Translations under genes and position numbers: made by a program
Notes under the pieces: model-generated
The model's database searches: none
Told to the model about the DNA's origin: nothing
Seen by the model: the letters and a program-made list of their open reading frames with translations, nothing else
In this document: one piece after another, positions 8,544-17,200 of the stretch
Position numbering within the stretch: position 1 is the first letter of the stretch
Layout of the letters: every line of letters starts with the position of its first letter
Assembly (NCBI GenBank): GCA_965219165.1
Contig: CBDCMW010000002.1
Location: forward strand, 1,302,001-1,366,000
Length of the DNA stretch: 64,000 bases
Source: Aldehydirespirator sp965219165
Lineage (GTDB): Bacteria; Actinomycetota; Acidimicrobiia; Acidimicrobiales; Aldehydirespiratoraceae
Reading direction: 5' to 3'

Positions 8544-9112
8544 ATGGCTAGCTCTCACAGATCACGACTCCGCGGCCTGCTCACACGCCGCGCCGGCGGC
8601 GGCGGGAGCTGTGCCAGCCCTCCCCCCCCACCCCCGAATGGGTCCGCGGCCTCGTCATCGGATACACCTCCCACAACACCGCCAACAACGGACTCGCCGC
8701 GCCCACGAAATTCCAAATCAACACACTCAATGACTTCACCCCCGGAGACCGCGTCCCCATTGCCCTCACGCTGAGATGGGACTCGGTCGCTGATGCGGAG
8801 GGGTACGAGATCTACATACTCGCCACTCGCGAAATCAACGGAGTCGAACGCGACTGGTGGGTCGTCCCATCCGATGAGGACGACGAAATCAGCATCCTCG
8901 CCGAGACACAAGACCCCGGGGGCCGCTACGTCGTCACTCTCACTGTTTTTCGAGAGAGCGACACCCCGTCGTTCGCACCTGACCACCTGGTCATCGCAGT
9001 GTCGGCCTACCGCGAGGCCCCTGGGACACCGAGTGAATCGGACTGGCGCGCCGCAGTACTCAACTTCGCAGAAGAAACGGTGTCCTACGACCTCTACGAA
9101 GAGTTCTCCTGA
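8544..9112 (+). pseudogene. Small FnIII-like secreted or surface protein, frame broken at poly-C
   Basis: The ATG follows AAGGGAAGAACC. The opening frame encodes about 25 residues rich in Arg and Gly, then reaches C8-A-C5 at 8622-8635. There the reading frame must gain one base to enter the long downstream frame, which ends at TGA 9110-9112. That frame carries strongly C-ending codons and begins TPEWVRGLVIGYTS. It holds a fibronectin-like strand pattern (LTLRWDSVADAEGYEIYIL; RYVVTLTVFRES; LVIAVSAYREAPG). No clean signal peptide is seen in the opening frame, so more than one indel is possible. It is divergent from the larger FnIII gene and has the same break position. Either it is phase-variable or dead. 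Confidence 0.6.
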
Positions 9113-9120
9113 GTGAGGCC

Positions 9121-9281
9121 GGCACCTTAGAACATGCGCGGATAGGCAGTGAACGCCTCGCGGTGAGGTGTTGTGTTTCCCGCTCTTGTTCGCTGCGCTC
9201 ACGGGCCGCTCGGGCCACGGCCTCGCTGTCAACATTGTCTTTGCGACCACGATTCGCGGCCTATCCGCTCGGCCTCTTAGG
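9121..9281 (+). repeat. MITE-like intergenic repeat, copy B
   Basis: This is the direct-orientation copy. Ends are GCGCGGATAGG at 9136 and CCTATCCGCTC at 9260, an imperfect inverted pair enclosing 135 bp, the same length as copy A. It is in inverted orientation to copy A, so the two bracket the island with both poly-C surface genes. It begins just after the end of the small FnIII gene. Confidence 0.7.
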
Positions 9282-9305
9282 CCTAGAGCCTGCGCTCGTC
9301 GGGGC

Positions 9306-9944
9306 TCAACTCGGTCTGAGCGCTGTCCAGACTGCGCGAGCCGGGTTCTTCGTGGGATTGCGCCAGCGATGCTCGTAGTCGGTCCGGAAGTGGATCGAGT
9401 CGCCCCGGCGCAGTTGGAACGTGTGATCCGCGACGTCGACGTGGAGCCGTCCCGCCAGAATGTGGATCAGTTCTTCGCCCGCGTGGCGCAGCGGGGACTC
9501 GCCACTGTCGGCTCCGGGCTCCACCTCGGCGATTGCGGTGGCCACGTAGTACTGCCCGTAGGGGCCTGAGATTCCGCCCAGCGTCAGGCCCCTGTGCGGC
9601 GTGTATATCGACCGGCGCTCGGACGCAGGCGTGAAGACCACGTAGGACGGCGACTCCCGTTCCTCGTCCACGAAGTACGACACCGGCTGCTCGAAAGCCG
9701 CGGCCAGCTTCAGCAGGGTTGTGATGGTTGGCACCATCGTGCCCTGCTCCACCTTGTGGATGGCGGCGGTCGACACGTTGGAACGGTCGGCGAGCTGTTG
9801 TAGCGACAGGCTCCACTGCTTGCGGAGATGGCGGACCTTGGGCCCGATCGAATTCACTACCGCGTTCAGGTTCTGCCCGTGCGCCTGGTTCGGACGCCCG
9901 ACCGCGCTTCCGTCTCCGCTGTCGGTCGCGACCTCGCGAGTCAT
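9306..9944 (-). CDS. XRE-family regulator with cupin sensor domain
   Basis: This 212-residue regulator has a helix-turn-helix at about 35-90 (LSLQQLADRSNVSTAAIHKVEQG) and a cupin_2 domain at about 120-205 (HAGEELIHILAGRLHV, then RRGDSIHF). The architecture is that of small-molecule-sensing repressors such as PuuR-type regulators. It is divergent from the OsmC gene, separated by 105 bp, so it may control OsmC and itself. A good GGAGGTAGAGGC ribosome-binding site supports this ATG. The ligand is unknown. Confidence 0.9.
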   Translation of the reverse strand: MTREVATDSGDGSAVGRPNQAHGQNLNAVVNSIGPKVRHLRKQWSLSLQQLADRSNVSTAAIHKVEQGTMVPTITTLLKLAAAFEQPVSYFVDEERESPSYVVFTPASERRSIYTPHRGLTLGGISGPYGQYYVATAIAEVEPGADSGESPLRHAGEELIHILAGRLHVDVADHTFQLRRGDSIHFRTDYEHRWRNPTKNPARAVWTALRPS

Positions 9945-9982
9945 GCCTCTACCTCCGAGCGTGCATCATAGACGGCGGTCTT

Positions 9983-10012
9983 TTCGCTTGTGATCTGAGG
10001 GTGTCGTATAGT
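9983..10012 (+). promoter_or_regulatory. Possible osmC promoter
   Basis: A good -10 (TATAGT, 10007-10012) lies 38 bp before the OsmC start, with a weak -35 (TTCGCT) 18 bp upstream. It falls within the divergent region shared with the XRE regulator, which would be placed to block it. Confidence 0.3.
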
Positions 10013-10049
10013 TGACGGGCCGCGCCACCGCCCCAAGGACGATCCCTCC

Positions 10050-10445
10050 GTGAGCTCCCTTACCCGCACAGTCTCGGCCCGGTGGCTGGGCGCATACCGC
10101 TGCGACGTCTCCGCGGGCGACTTCACCATCCCGGTGGACGAGCCTTTCAGCGTGGGCGGCACCAACGAGGGTCCGCAGCCAACCGAACTGCTGCTGGCCG
10201 CGCTTTCGTCGTGCTTCACGCTGGCCGTGGCTCACGCGGCCGGCAAACGCGGAATCGAGTTGTCCCATTTGAGGGTTGAGGTGACCGGCACCTACGACGG
10301 GCCCCGGTTCTCGGCGCTGGAGATACGCGTCGACGCGGGCTGCGAGGACGCAGTCAAGGACAGGTTGCTGGAGGCGGCGGCCCGGGTGTGCTACGTGAGC
10401 AACACCATTCGCAACACTCCGGAGCTGTCGGTTGTGGCAGTTTGA
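10050..10445 (+). CDS. OsmC family peroxiredoxin-like protein
   Basis: This 131-residue protein has the OsmC/Ohr fold. The two family cysteines are present, in SSCFTLAV (about residue 54) and RVCYVSNTI (about residue 113). Family members reduce organic hydroperoxides with these cysteines. The PTELLLAALSSC segment before the first cysteine is diagnostic. It starts at GTG and is divergent from the XRE-cupin regulator. It is followed by an independent promoter for the flavin disulfide reductase. Confidence 0.88.
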   Translation: MSSLTRTVSARWLGAYRCDVSAGDFTIPVDEPFSVGGTNEGPQPTELLLAALSSCFTLAVAHAAGKRGIELSHLRVEVTGTYDGPRFSALEIRVDAGCEDAVKDRLLEAAARVCYVSNTIRNTPELSVVAV

Positions 10446-10472
10446 GGTCTCGCACCGCCGGGCCCGGGCGGC

Positions 10473-10501
10473 TTGACACTGGCCAGGGTCGGGTTTATGT
10501 T
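10473..10501 (+). promoter_or_regulatory. Strong sigma-70-like promoter before the flavin reductase
   Basis: A perfect TTGACA is followed by exactly 17 bp and TATGTT. This is the best housekeeping-type promoter seen in the window. A near-palindrome, CCGACACGTCGG, lies about 20 bp downstream of the -10 in the leader and could bind a regulator. Confidence 0.6.
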
Positions 10502-10581
10502 CCGATACGCAGATATCTCATCCGACACGTCGGGTGACTGAGTCGCACGACAGGAGACACTCCTGTGACGAAAGGGTCTCG

Positions 10582-11904
10582 ATGCGGATTGCGGTAATCG
10601 GCGGCGGCGCCGCAGGCATTGGCGCGGCCGGCGCGGCGAAGGGGGTCGATCCGGACGCTGACGTCGTGGTCTACACCGCGGACACCGATGTGGCCTACAG
10701 CCCGTGCGGCATCCCCTACGTCCACGGACGCGAGATCGATTCGTTCGAGCGCCTCTACCTGGCCACCAAGGAGCAGTACGTCAAGACCGGCATCGACGTC
10801 CACTACGAGACGACGGTGGAGGCCATCGACCCGAAGTCGCGCTCTCTCACCATCGCAGGCGAGGGCGAGGCGTCCTATGACCGGCTGGTGATCGCGACCG
10901 GGTGGAACTACGCCAAAGTGGACGTTCCCGGAGCCGACCTCGACGGCATCTACGAGGTCAAGTACCTCCACGAGGCCATGGAATGGGACAAGCGCCTCGA
11001 CTCCTACAAGTCGGCGGTGATCGTCGATGCGGGCCTCGTGGCGATGGAGATGGTCACTGCGCTGGTGAACCGAGGCATCAATTGCACCGTCGTCGATCCG
11101 GCACCCTGGCCCATGGCCGACGTGCTCGATCCCGACATCGTCGAACCGGTCCGCCAGACCTGGGAAGACCTCGGAGTCGACATGCAGTGGGGCAACCGGG
11201 TGACCGCGTTCAGGGGCGACGGGACCGTGAGCGGCGCCGAGACGGAGAGGGGTGACATCGAGGCCGATGTGGTCATCATCGGCACGCACAAGGTGCCCAA
11301 CAATCCGCTCGCGGCCGCCTCCGGTCTCAAGCTCGGGTCCACCGGAGGGCTAATAGTCGACTCCAGGATGCAGACCTCCGACCCCAACACTTTCGCGGCG
11401 GGGGACTGCACCGAGATTCCACACGGGGTGTCCAACATCCCGATCCAGGGGCTGACCGGCTCCCACGCCTATTCGCAGGGCAAGACCGCGGGCACCAACG
11501 CGGCGGGCGGCACCCGTCACTACCGGGCGGTCTTCGTTCCGTGGGGACTGCTGGCCGGCGAGTGGATGATCGGGGGCGTGTCCTACGGCGAGACGCTGGC
11601 CACTGCGCTGGGCATACAGCATGTCGTGGGCAAGGCCCAGGGCATCACCCGGGCCCGCTACTACCCGGGAGTGAAGCCCATCACGGTGAAGCTCCTGGCC
11701 GAGCCCGGATCGCTCCGGCTCATCGGGGCCCAGATGATCGGCGGCGAAGGGATCAAGGAGCGGGCCGACTTCCTGGCCATGGCCGTCCGGGTTGGCCTAA
11801 CCGTCGAGGAGTTGGCCACGATGGAGAACGTGTACTCACCCGCCATCGGCGCCCTCAACGAGCCGATCTCAGTGGCCGCGCAGAACCTGTTGGCCGGGCT
11901 ATAG
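10582..11904 (+). CDS. FAD-dependent NADH oxidase / CoA-disulfide reductase-like protein
   Basis: The protein has 440 residues. An N-terminal FAD-binding glycine motif (IGGGAAGIGAAG) is followed by SPCGIPYVHG at about residues 41-50, whose cysteine is the redox-active single cysteine of the CoA-disulfide reductase/Nox group. An NAD domain follows, then FAAGDCTEIP and a C-terminal dimerisation domain. The ATG is chosen because MRIAVIGGG gives the standard N-terminus with AAAGGG upstream. The MSMEG_0572-type gene follows after one small gene, so it may supply redox chemistry to the nitrile system. A simple role in thiol or oxygen metabolism is equally possible. Confidence 0.85.
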   Translation: MRIAVIGGGAAGIGAAGAAKGVDPDADVVVYTADTDVAYSPCGIPYVHGREIDSFERLYLATKEQYVKTGIDVHYETTVEAIDPKSRSLTIAGEGEASYDRLVIATGWNYAKVDVPGADLDGIYEVKYLHEAMEWDKRLDSYKSAVIVDAGLVAMEMVTALVNRGINCTVVDPAPWPMADVLDPDIVEPVRQTWEDLGVDMQWGNRVTAFRGDGTVSGAETERGDIEADVVIIGTHKVPNNPLAAASGLKLGSTGGLIVDSRMQTSDPNTFAAGDCTEIPHGVSNIPIQGLTGSHAYSQGKTAGTNAAGGTRHYRAVFVPWGLLAGEWMIGGVSYGETLATALGIQHVVGKAQGITRARYYPGVKPITVKLLAEPGSLRLIGAQMIGGEGIKERADFLAMAVRVGLTVEELATMENVYSPAIGALNEPISVAAQNLLAGL

Positions 11905-11922
11905 GCGTCTGGCGGCTCCGCT

Positions 11923-12183
11923 ATGGGATTCGCGCAGTGGCTCCGCTCCAACTCGGAGCACTATCTGGCCATCGACGCCCAGCGGCGTGTCGGCGCCCGG
12001 TACGGTGCGCGAGCACCGGAGCGGGCTCGCGGCATGCGGGAGCGCTTCTGGATGCACGTGTTCACGCCGCTCTACCGGCTGCTGCCCTGGGCCGTGCGTA
12101 GACGCGTCATCGCCGCCATGCCGGGCTCGCACCGCAGGGACTGGCCCGTTCGCTCCGGCAGGCCCCGGGGACCAGCGATCTGA
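11923..12183 (+). CDS. Small basic protein of unknown function
   Basis: This 86-residue Arg-rich protein starts 18 bp after the flavoprotein stop. It has an amphipathic middle (FWMHVFTPLYRLLPWAVRRR) that might associate with membrane. No family was recognised. It is included because it fills the gap between two co-directional genes and keeps their spacing operon-like. It could be spurious. Confidence 0.5.
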   Translation: MGFAQWLRSNSEHYLAIDAQRRVGARYGARAPERARGMRERFWMHVFTPLYRLLPWAVRRRVIAAMPGSHRRDWPVRSGRPRGPAI

Positions 12184-12229
12184 GCCGGTCCCGACAGCAA
12201 CCCACCTCGACAACAACAAGGAGGCGACA

Positions 12230-12718
12230 ATGCCCAAGACAGTGACCATCCCTCCGCCCCAAGAGGGCGACGTGATGCACAACATCGAGGAGAAGATCTT
12301 CCCCGACTTCAAGGCCGAGGAGGGCGAGCAGGCGTACGTGTTCATGCACACGGTGCCCTTCGAGGGCTCGGTCGGCCTGGTGAACATGCTCACGGCCACC
12401 CGCATACAGCGCAAGGGCTTCAAGCTGACGTTCGTGCTGTACGGCCCGGCCGTGCTCATGGCCAACGCTGCCCGCGGCTATCCGGCGGTGGGCCAGGAGG
12501 GCTTCCCCGGCAACCTCGGGTACAACCGCCAGCTCCAGACCCTCATCAACGAGGGCGCCACCGTCTACTGCTGCCGCTTCGCCATGGGCGCGCTCTACGG
12601 CATGCGCGAGGACGACGTCATGGAGGGCGTGACCCCGTTCAACCCGCTCGACGTCCTCGACGCCACCATCCAGGCCTGGCGCGACAAGGCTCTGGTCCTC
12701 TCCACCTGGACCCTCTGA
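12230..12718 (+). CDS. MSMEG_0572/Sll0783 family nitrogen-starvation protein
   Basis: This 162-residue protein closely follows the Sll0783/MSMEG_0572 family: HNIEEKIFPDFKA, FEGSVGLVNMLTATR, QRKGF, and the closing NPLDVLDATI. In cyanobacteria and mycobacteria the gene is nitrogen-starvation-associated and belongs to Nit1C clusters. A DsrE-like fold is likely. The ATG is fixed by AAGGAGG seven bases upstream. It lies 7 kb from the radical SAM and acetyltransferase members, with the repeat-bounded island between them. Confidence 0.85.
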   Translation: MPKTVTIPPPQEGDVMHNIEEKIFPDFKAEEGEQAYVFMHTVPFEGSVGLVNMLTATRIQRKGFKLTFVLYGPAVLMANAARGYPAVGQEGFPGNLGYNRQLQTLINEGATVYCCRFAMGALYGMREDDVMEGVTPFNPLDVLDATIQAWRDKALVLSTWTL

Positions 12719-12747
12719 GCTTCCTCGGCGCGGCTACGGTCGCGCCG

Positions 12748-13548
12748 ATGGCCTCAACCGCTTCGAGCACCGCGCCCCTGCGGCGCGCCCTTCGGGGCCG
12801 AGCGCCCGGACTGCGGGCGGAGCGCACCCTGTGGGAGTCCGGCGCCCGGGTGGTGGCGGGGGTGGACGAGGTGGGCCGAGGATCGTGGGCCGGGCCGCTC
12901 ACCGTGGCCGCAGTGGTAGCCGACCCCGGCAGGCGCATCTACAAGGTGCGCGACTCCAAGATGCTCACCGCGGCGGAGCGCGAGGCGCTGCACGATCGCA
13001 TCGGAGCGTGGGCTCGGGCCGTCTCGGTCGGCCATGCCACGGTCACCGAGTGCACCGATCTGGGCATGGCCGATGCTCAGCGTCTCGCCGCCCGGCGCGC
13101 CGTCGACGGACTGGGACTCGAGGTGGACCATGTGCTGGTGGACGGCTCCTGGGACTTCCTGACCGCACCCACGGATTCCGTCGAGGGTGCCGAGACGGGG
13201 CGCGACCGCTGTCCCGCCGTCACGACGATCGTGCGGGGCGACGCGTCGAGCCTGTCGATAGCGGCCGCGTCGGTAGTGGCCAAAGTCACCCGCGACCGTC
13301 TCATGGTCGCAGCGGCGAAGCGCTATCCGGCCTACTGGTTCGCGTCCAACAAGGGCTACCCCTGCCCGCGCCACAAAGCCGCGCTGGCGTCGTTGGGTCC
13401 GTGCGCCATCCACCGCCGCCGATGGGTGTTCATGGACGATCTGCGCTGGAGCGGCGTTCCCCGCCTGGTGCCGGCCCCCGACGACACCGAGCCCAGGCTG
13501 TTCGATGCCCCTTCGCGGAGTGCGGCCGCGGCGAGCGGGCGGCTGTAG
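12748..13548 (+). CDS. rnhB: Ribonuclease HII
   Basis: The enzyme removes RNA and single ribonucleotides from DNA hybrids. The catalytic carboxylates are visible: Asp-Glu in VDEVGRGSWAGP (about residues 40-51), Asp in VLVDGSWD (about 131) and Asp in ASVVAKVTRD (about 189). The C-terminal SNKGYP and HR motifs are also present. The 266-residue length includes a 35-residue N-terminal extension and a low-complexity tail. It is a housekeeping gene that probably ends the accessory block. Confidence 0.95.
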   Translation: MASTASSTAPLRRALRGRAPGLRAERTLWESGARVVAGVDEVGRGSWAGPLTVAAVVADPGRRIYKVRDSKMLTAAEREALHDRIGAWARAVSVGHATVTECTDLGMADAQRLAARRAVDGLGLEVDHVLVDGSWDFLTAPTDSVEGAETGRDRCPAVTTIVRGDASSLSIAAASVVAKVTRDRLMVAAAKRYPAYWFASNKGYPCPRHKAALASLGPCAIHRRRWVFMDDLRWSGVPRLVPAPDDTEPRLFDAPSRSAAAASGRL

Positions 13549-13560
13549 CCTGCAGTCGCC

Positions 13561-13893
13561 ATGGGTCAGCCTGTCACCTTCCTGCGCACGTCTTCGCCTA
13601 GGCCCGGCATCGTGCGCTTCGAGTTGAACCGGACCCTCACCGGCATGGGCCACGAGCGCTACCAGGCCGGCCAGGAGATTCTCGGAGACCGTCCCGCCGA
13701 CGAACTGGCCCGACGGATGCTGGCCACGGGGAGGCTGTCGTCGCTGCACATCTACGGCTCGGTGATCACCGTCGAGCTGGCCGACGCCGACGACTCCGGC
13801 CTGGGCGAGGTGATCACCAGCCTCTACACGTACTACGTGCCCGGCGTCGAGATCCCCAGCGACGAAGAGCTGATCGCCCTCGTGGAGGGCTGA
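13561..13893 (+). CDS. Small protein resembling the Nfu N-terminal domain
   Basis: This 110-residue protein starts 12 bp after rnhB. The pattern IVRFELNRTLTG, then LARRMLATGRLSSLHIYGSVITVEL, resembles the N-terminal Nfu domain (a proposed Fe-S scaffold helper domain). There is no CxxC, so it would not bind a cluster alone. The assignment is tentative; what is clear is a short alpha/beta protein co-directional with rnhB. Confidence 0.6.
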   Translation: MGQPVTFLRTSSPRPGIVRFELNRTLTGMGHERYQAGQEILGDRPADELARRMLATGRLSSLHIYGSVITVELADADDSGLGEVITSLYTYYVPGVEIPSDEELIALVEG

Positions 13894-13917
13894 ACGGGGC
13901 CGACGCCCAGCGAGGAT

Positions 13918-14286
13918 CTACCGGGACGGCTCGTTCGGCTTGGTGACGTCCATGACAATCACGGAGACTGTTGTGTCTTTGTGTCGCCGCTTTGGGGGTT
14001 GGTCGCTGCGGGTTGTTTTCCGTGATTCGCCGTGGATTTAGGTCTCGTTCTCCAGCGCTTGCCTCAACTCCTCGGTTGTGGACGGACGCTCGCCCTCTGG
14101 CGACCTCGTGGTCATGTGGGCGCCGAACCAGAGAACCAGGTAGATGCCGTAGCCCGATGTCGCCGGATCGGTCGTGTACTGGGCGATGAGCTGTCTGCGT
14201 AGAGCGCTCCAGAGGTCGGGGTGCGAGTTCTTCTTGATCTCGACAGGCACGTTGAAGTCCGCGGCAGCTGACCCGGATGTCGGCAC
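13918..14286 (-). pseudogene. Decayed C-terminal nuclease-like domain of the NACHT-like gene
   Basis: Downstream of the long ATPase frame the conserved sequence continues in other frames. One frame gives RLPREEVTLAPEARYASETR and ADIRVS (about 14265-14350). The next gives FNVPVEIKKNSHPDLWSALR and YGIYLVLWFG, a PD-(D/E)xK-like pattern with VEIKK as the catalytic strand. A TAA at 14038-14040 interrupts it, yet translation beyond resumes family-like sequence (VSVIVMDVTKP) to a TAG at 13918. So two one-base shifts and one stop separate the pieces. The family resemblance is from memory of this C-terminus in related proteins. Confidence 0.6.
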
Positions 14287-17200
14287 GAGTCTCCGATGCG
14301 TACCGGGCCTCTGGGGCCAAGGTCACTTCCTCGCGGGGCAGGCGACTCCTCAGTCGCCTCAACGAGCGCATCCCGACAGGAATTCTCGGGCTTGGCCTCG
14401 CTCGGATGGCCGTAACGGTCTTCGTTCCAGTACTGCCGCCATGGGTTGCTGTCGCCGCCCCGTAGGTCGGCAGAGATGTCGGCGATGCGGTCCTGAAGGA
14501 GCGCGGCCAGGTCGGCTGCGTTTGCGGGTGCCCCACGGCTGAGCGTGTGCAGGACCTCATCAAGGCCGGGATGGCGGAATGAAGCGTCGCGATTGATGAC
14601 GCGGTGACGCTCACGGGCTTCCGTGAGCCGGTCTCGCCAGCGCTCCAGTCGAGGATTGTTGATCAGCTCTCTGAAGACCCGGTCTGTGTCGTCATTCGCC
14701 AAGGTGCCGAGTTGTGTGATCAGCACCCCCAGGAGTTCCGAAATCTCCATCCCGAGCGTGATCCAGCCGCTCTCTCCCCACTGGACTGGCCCGAATGAGG
14801 GACCGAGGATCTCGATAGCGTCCCGAAGCACCTCCGGTTCGCGCACATCAGCCAGGACTGACCGGCGCATGTCGTCGCGTCGCGACGTGCGGCGGAGGAA
14901 CTCTGCTAGGTGTCGGACTCTCACCTCCCTGCCATTGGCGCTGACATATTCCTTGACCGGCTGCAAGCTCGGGCCGGCTGACAGGAGCGCATCAACGGCG
15001 AGCCAGCGAACTCGCTGAGCGACGCCCATGCTCTTCAGCAATAGCTTCCTTGCGGCAAGCTCACGGAGCGAAGCTCTGTCGGGATGCTGCATCGCCCGAG
15101 CCAGCAAGTTGTCCAGCAGGCCCATCTGCTTGTTCGGTCCTCGGGCGGGGATCGAGTCGAGTACCCGCAGTCTTGTGTCGTGAATCAAGTCGTCGTGGCC
15201 GCCGAAGCGCGGCGTCGCAGGGCGAGCCTCCAACAGTCCGGTGCTCGCGTCGAACGCCAAGACTGGGATCGAGTCGTCGCGGCCGCCGAAACTGTCGAGG
15301 ATGTTGAGGCAGGGCACGAACTCCGCACCGGCGCGCAGCGCCGGAACCGCGCACCGGTACAGGACTTCCAGCACCAGGTCGGGCTCCTGTTGGAACCACC
15401 GGTCGTGCCAGGATGGGGACTCATCGTCGCGCGGAACGCAGTAGTGGATGGCTAGGGCCCTGCGCTTGCGTTCCGCGTCGATTCGGTCCAGGCGGGCCGG
15501 GTCCTCCTCGTCGAGCAAATGGAGGCTCGCCAGCACCGGGTAGGCCAGCCAGGAGTGCCTCGACTCCAAGTGCAGTGCGACCGTCTGATCGGCCTCGGGG
15601 ACATCATCTCGGAAGAGCGCCCCTCGGATCGCGCCCATGACGGCATCAACGAGGACTCCGTCGTCGCCACCAATGAAGTCGCGGATGAGTTGCTGTGGGG
15701 ATACTTCTCGGTCTGCTCCCGCGCCCATGCCGAGATAGACCTGCGCCAAGGTGTGCAGGTCCGGAGCGAAGAACCTGTTGTTGCACAGGTCGTCGAGCTC
15801 CGCACGGAGGTTGTTGGCCCAGTCCTTCTGGCGCTGACGCTGCTTCTGTCTTCGCTGCTCTCTTAGTTCTTCGAGCTCCCGGTGCCGCTCATCGTCCTCA
15901 GCGCTGCTGGTCGAGCGGCGCTCGCAAAGCTCGTCGAGACGCTGGGCCAGTGCCGGGTGGCCGCGTGTCCGCTCTCGCATGGCCTCCAGCGTCAGGCCCC
16001 CGCTCGTCGATGGTTCATGCAGCGACCTGTACGCCTGACAGAGCAGCGCCTGCGACACCGCCGGCTCCGTTTCGCCGATCTGAATCGCCTGGTCGAGGCA
16101 CCACAGCCCGAAGTCCGGCGGAAGCGTGGAGCCGTGCAGAGCCGCACAGTACCAGTATCCGAGGGGACGAAGGGCGTCGTCGGGATCGCGCTGTCGGAGC
16201 CAGTTGAGAACGATTTCCTTCTGGACTTCGGGACGAGCCTCCAGCCACGCTCGGACGCGGCGAGCGGGTTCCTCATTGCGATCAGATCGCCCCAGAAGGT
16301 CCCCGGCCGTGGCGAGCCAGCCATACAGCCGCGCAGGCTCTTGGTCTTCGCCGTTGGCCTCTAGGCAGCGCGCCAGGAGTTCTGCGGGAGGAACCTCGCG
16401 GCGGGACTGCGTCAAGGCCGGGATGAGACGAGCGGCGTCCTCATGCAGGGAGTCGAGCAGCTCCGCCAGGTGTTGATCCGAGGACCTTGCCAGGAGGGTC
16501 TGATCCCAGAACCTCCAGAAAGCGCCGAAGAGATCGTGATTTCGAGGAAGGGCGTAGCGCCACACCTCCGATGGCGCGATCGCGTCCGGGTAGAGGTTCT
16601 CCAGCAGGGCACCGCGGACTTCGTCGTCGGGGTCAGGAACCGAGCCGTCTTGACTTGCCTCCAACAGCGACCGGAGAGCCCGCGTGCGATCGTCGCTGGG
16701 AGGGACGATGTGTAGGTAGGCAGTCAGGACCCGCTTCCTGATCTGCGTCGACCCAGCCTCGCTCCAGAGGATGGCCTTGAGGTCCCCCCTCAGATCGGCT
16801 ACGGACTGCGGATCGTCTGCATGCGACAGCGTTCCCAGGATCAGAGTCACAAGCCGGTCGTCAGTGGCGCTCGTGCTCGCGCCGAGGAGCAGCTCCCTCA
16901 TCGTGGGCACCATGTCAGCTGCCGCGAGGGTCCGGAACGCCCAGGCCGTGTCGTCTCGGTATCCGAAACTGCGCCCGTCCTGCCGCTGATGGCCGAGCAG
17001 AGACGCCTCGGTAGCGAACGTCGACAGCGACTCCAACATCTGCTTCTTCTCGTGGGTGGTCAAGTCCCCGATGTCGCCGTACAGGCCCACGCCCACCGGA
17101 TCGGCGTCGATCAGCCGCGGCCGTGCCTCGCGGCTGTGCGCGGCGAGCCAGGCAGATAGACCCCGCAACGAAGTCACCACACGCTCGTCGCTCGGGCTGA

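Noticed and set aside
8555..9250. 231-residue minus-strand frame opposite the small FnIII gene
   Set aside because: It runs into repeat copy B, has no recognisable family, and the plus strand has better codon bias and FnIII-like pattern.
10446..10472. GC-rich hairpin after osmC as a terminator
   Set aside because: CCGCC/GGCGG-type stem lacks a following T run and abuts a promoter; evidence too weak.
13814..14614. 266-residue minus-strand frame as an independent gene
   Set aside because: Only a middle piece (about 14265-14350) looks real, and it belongs to the frameshifted end of the STAND protein; the remainder is antisense or off-frame.
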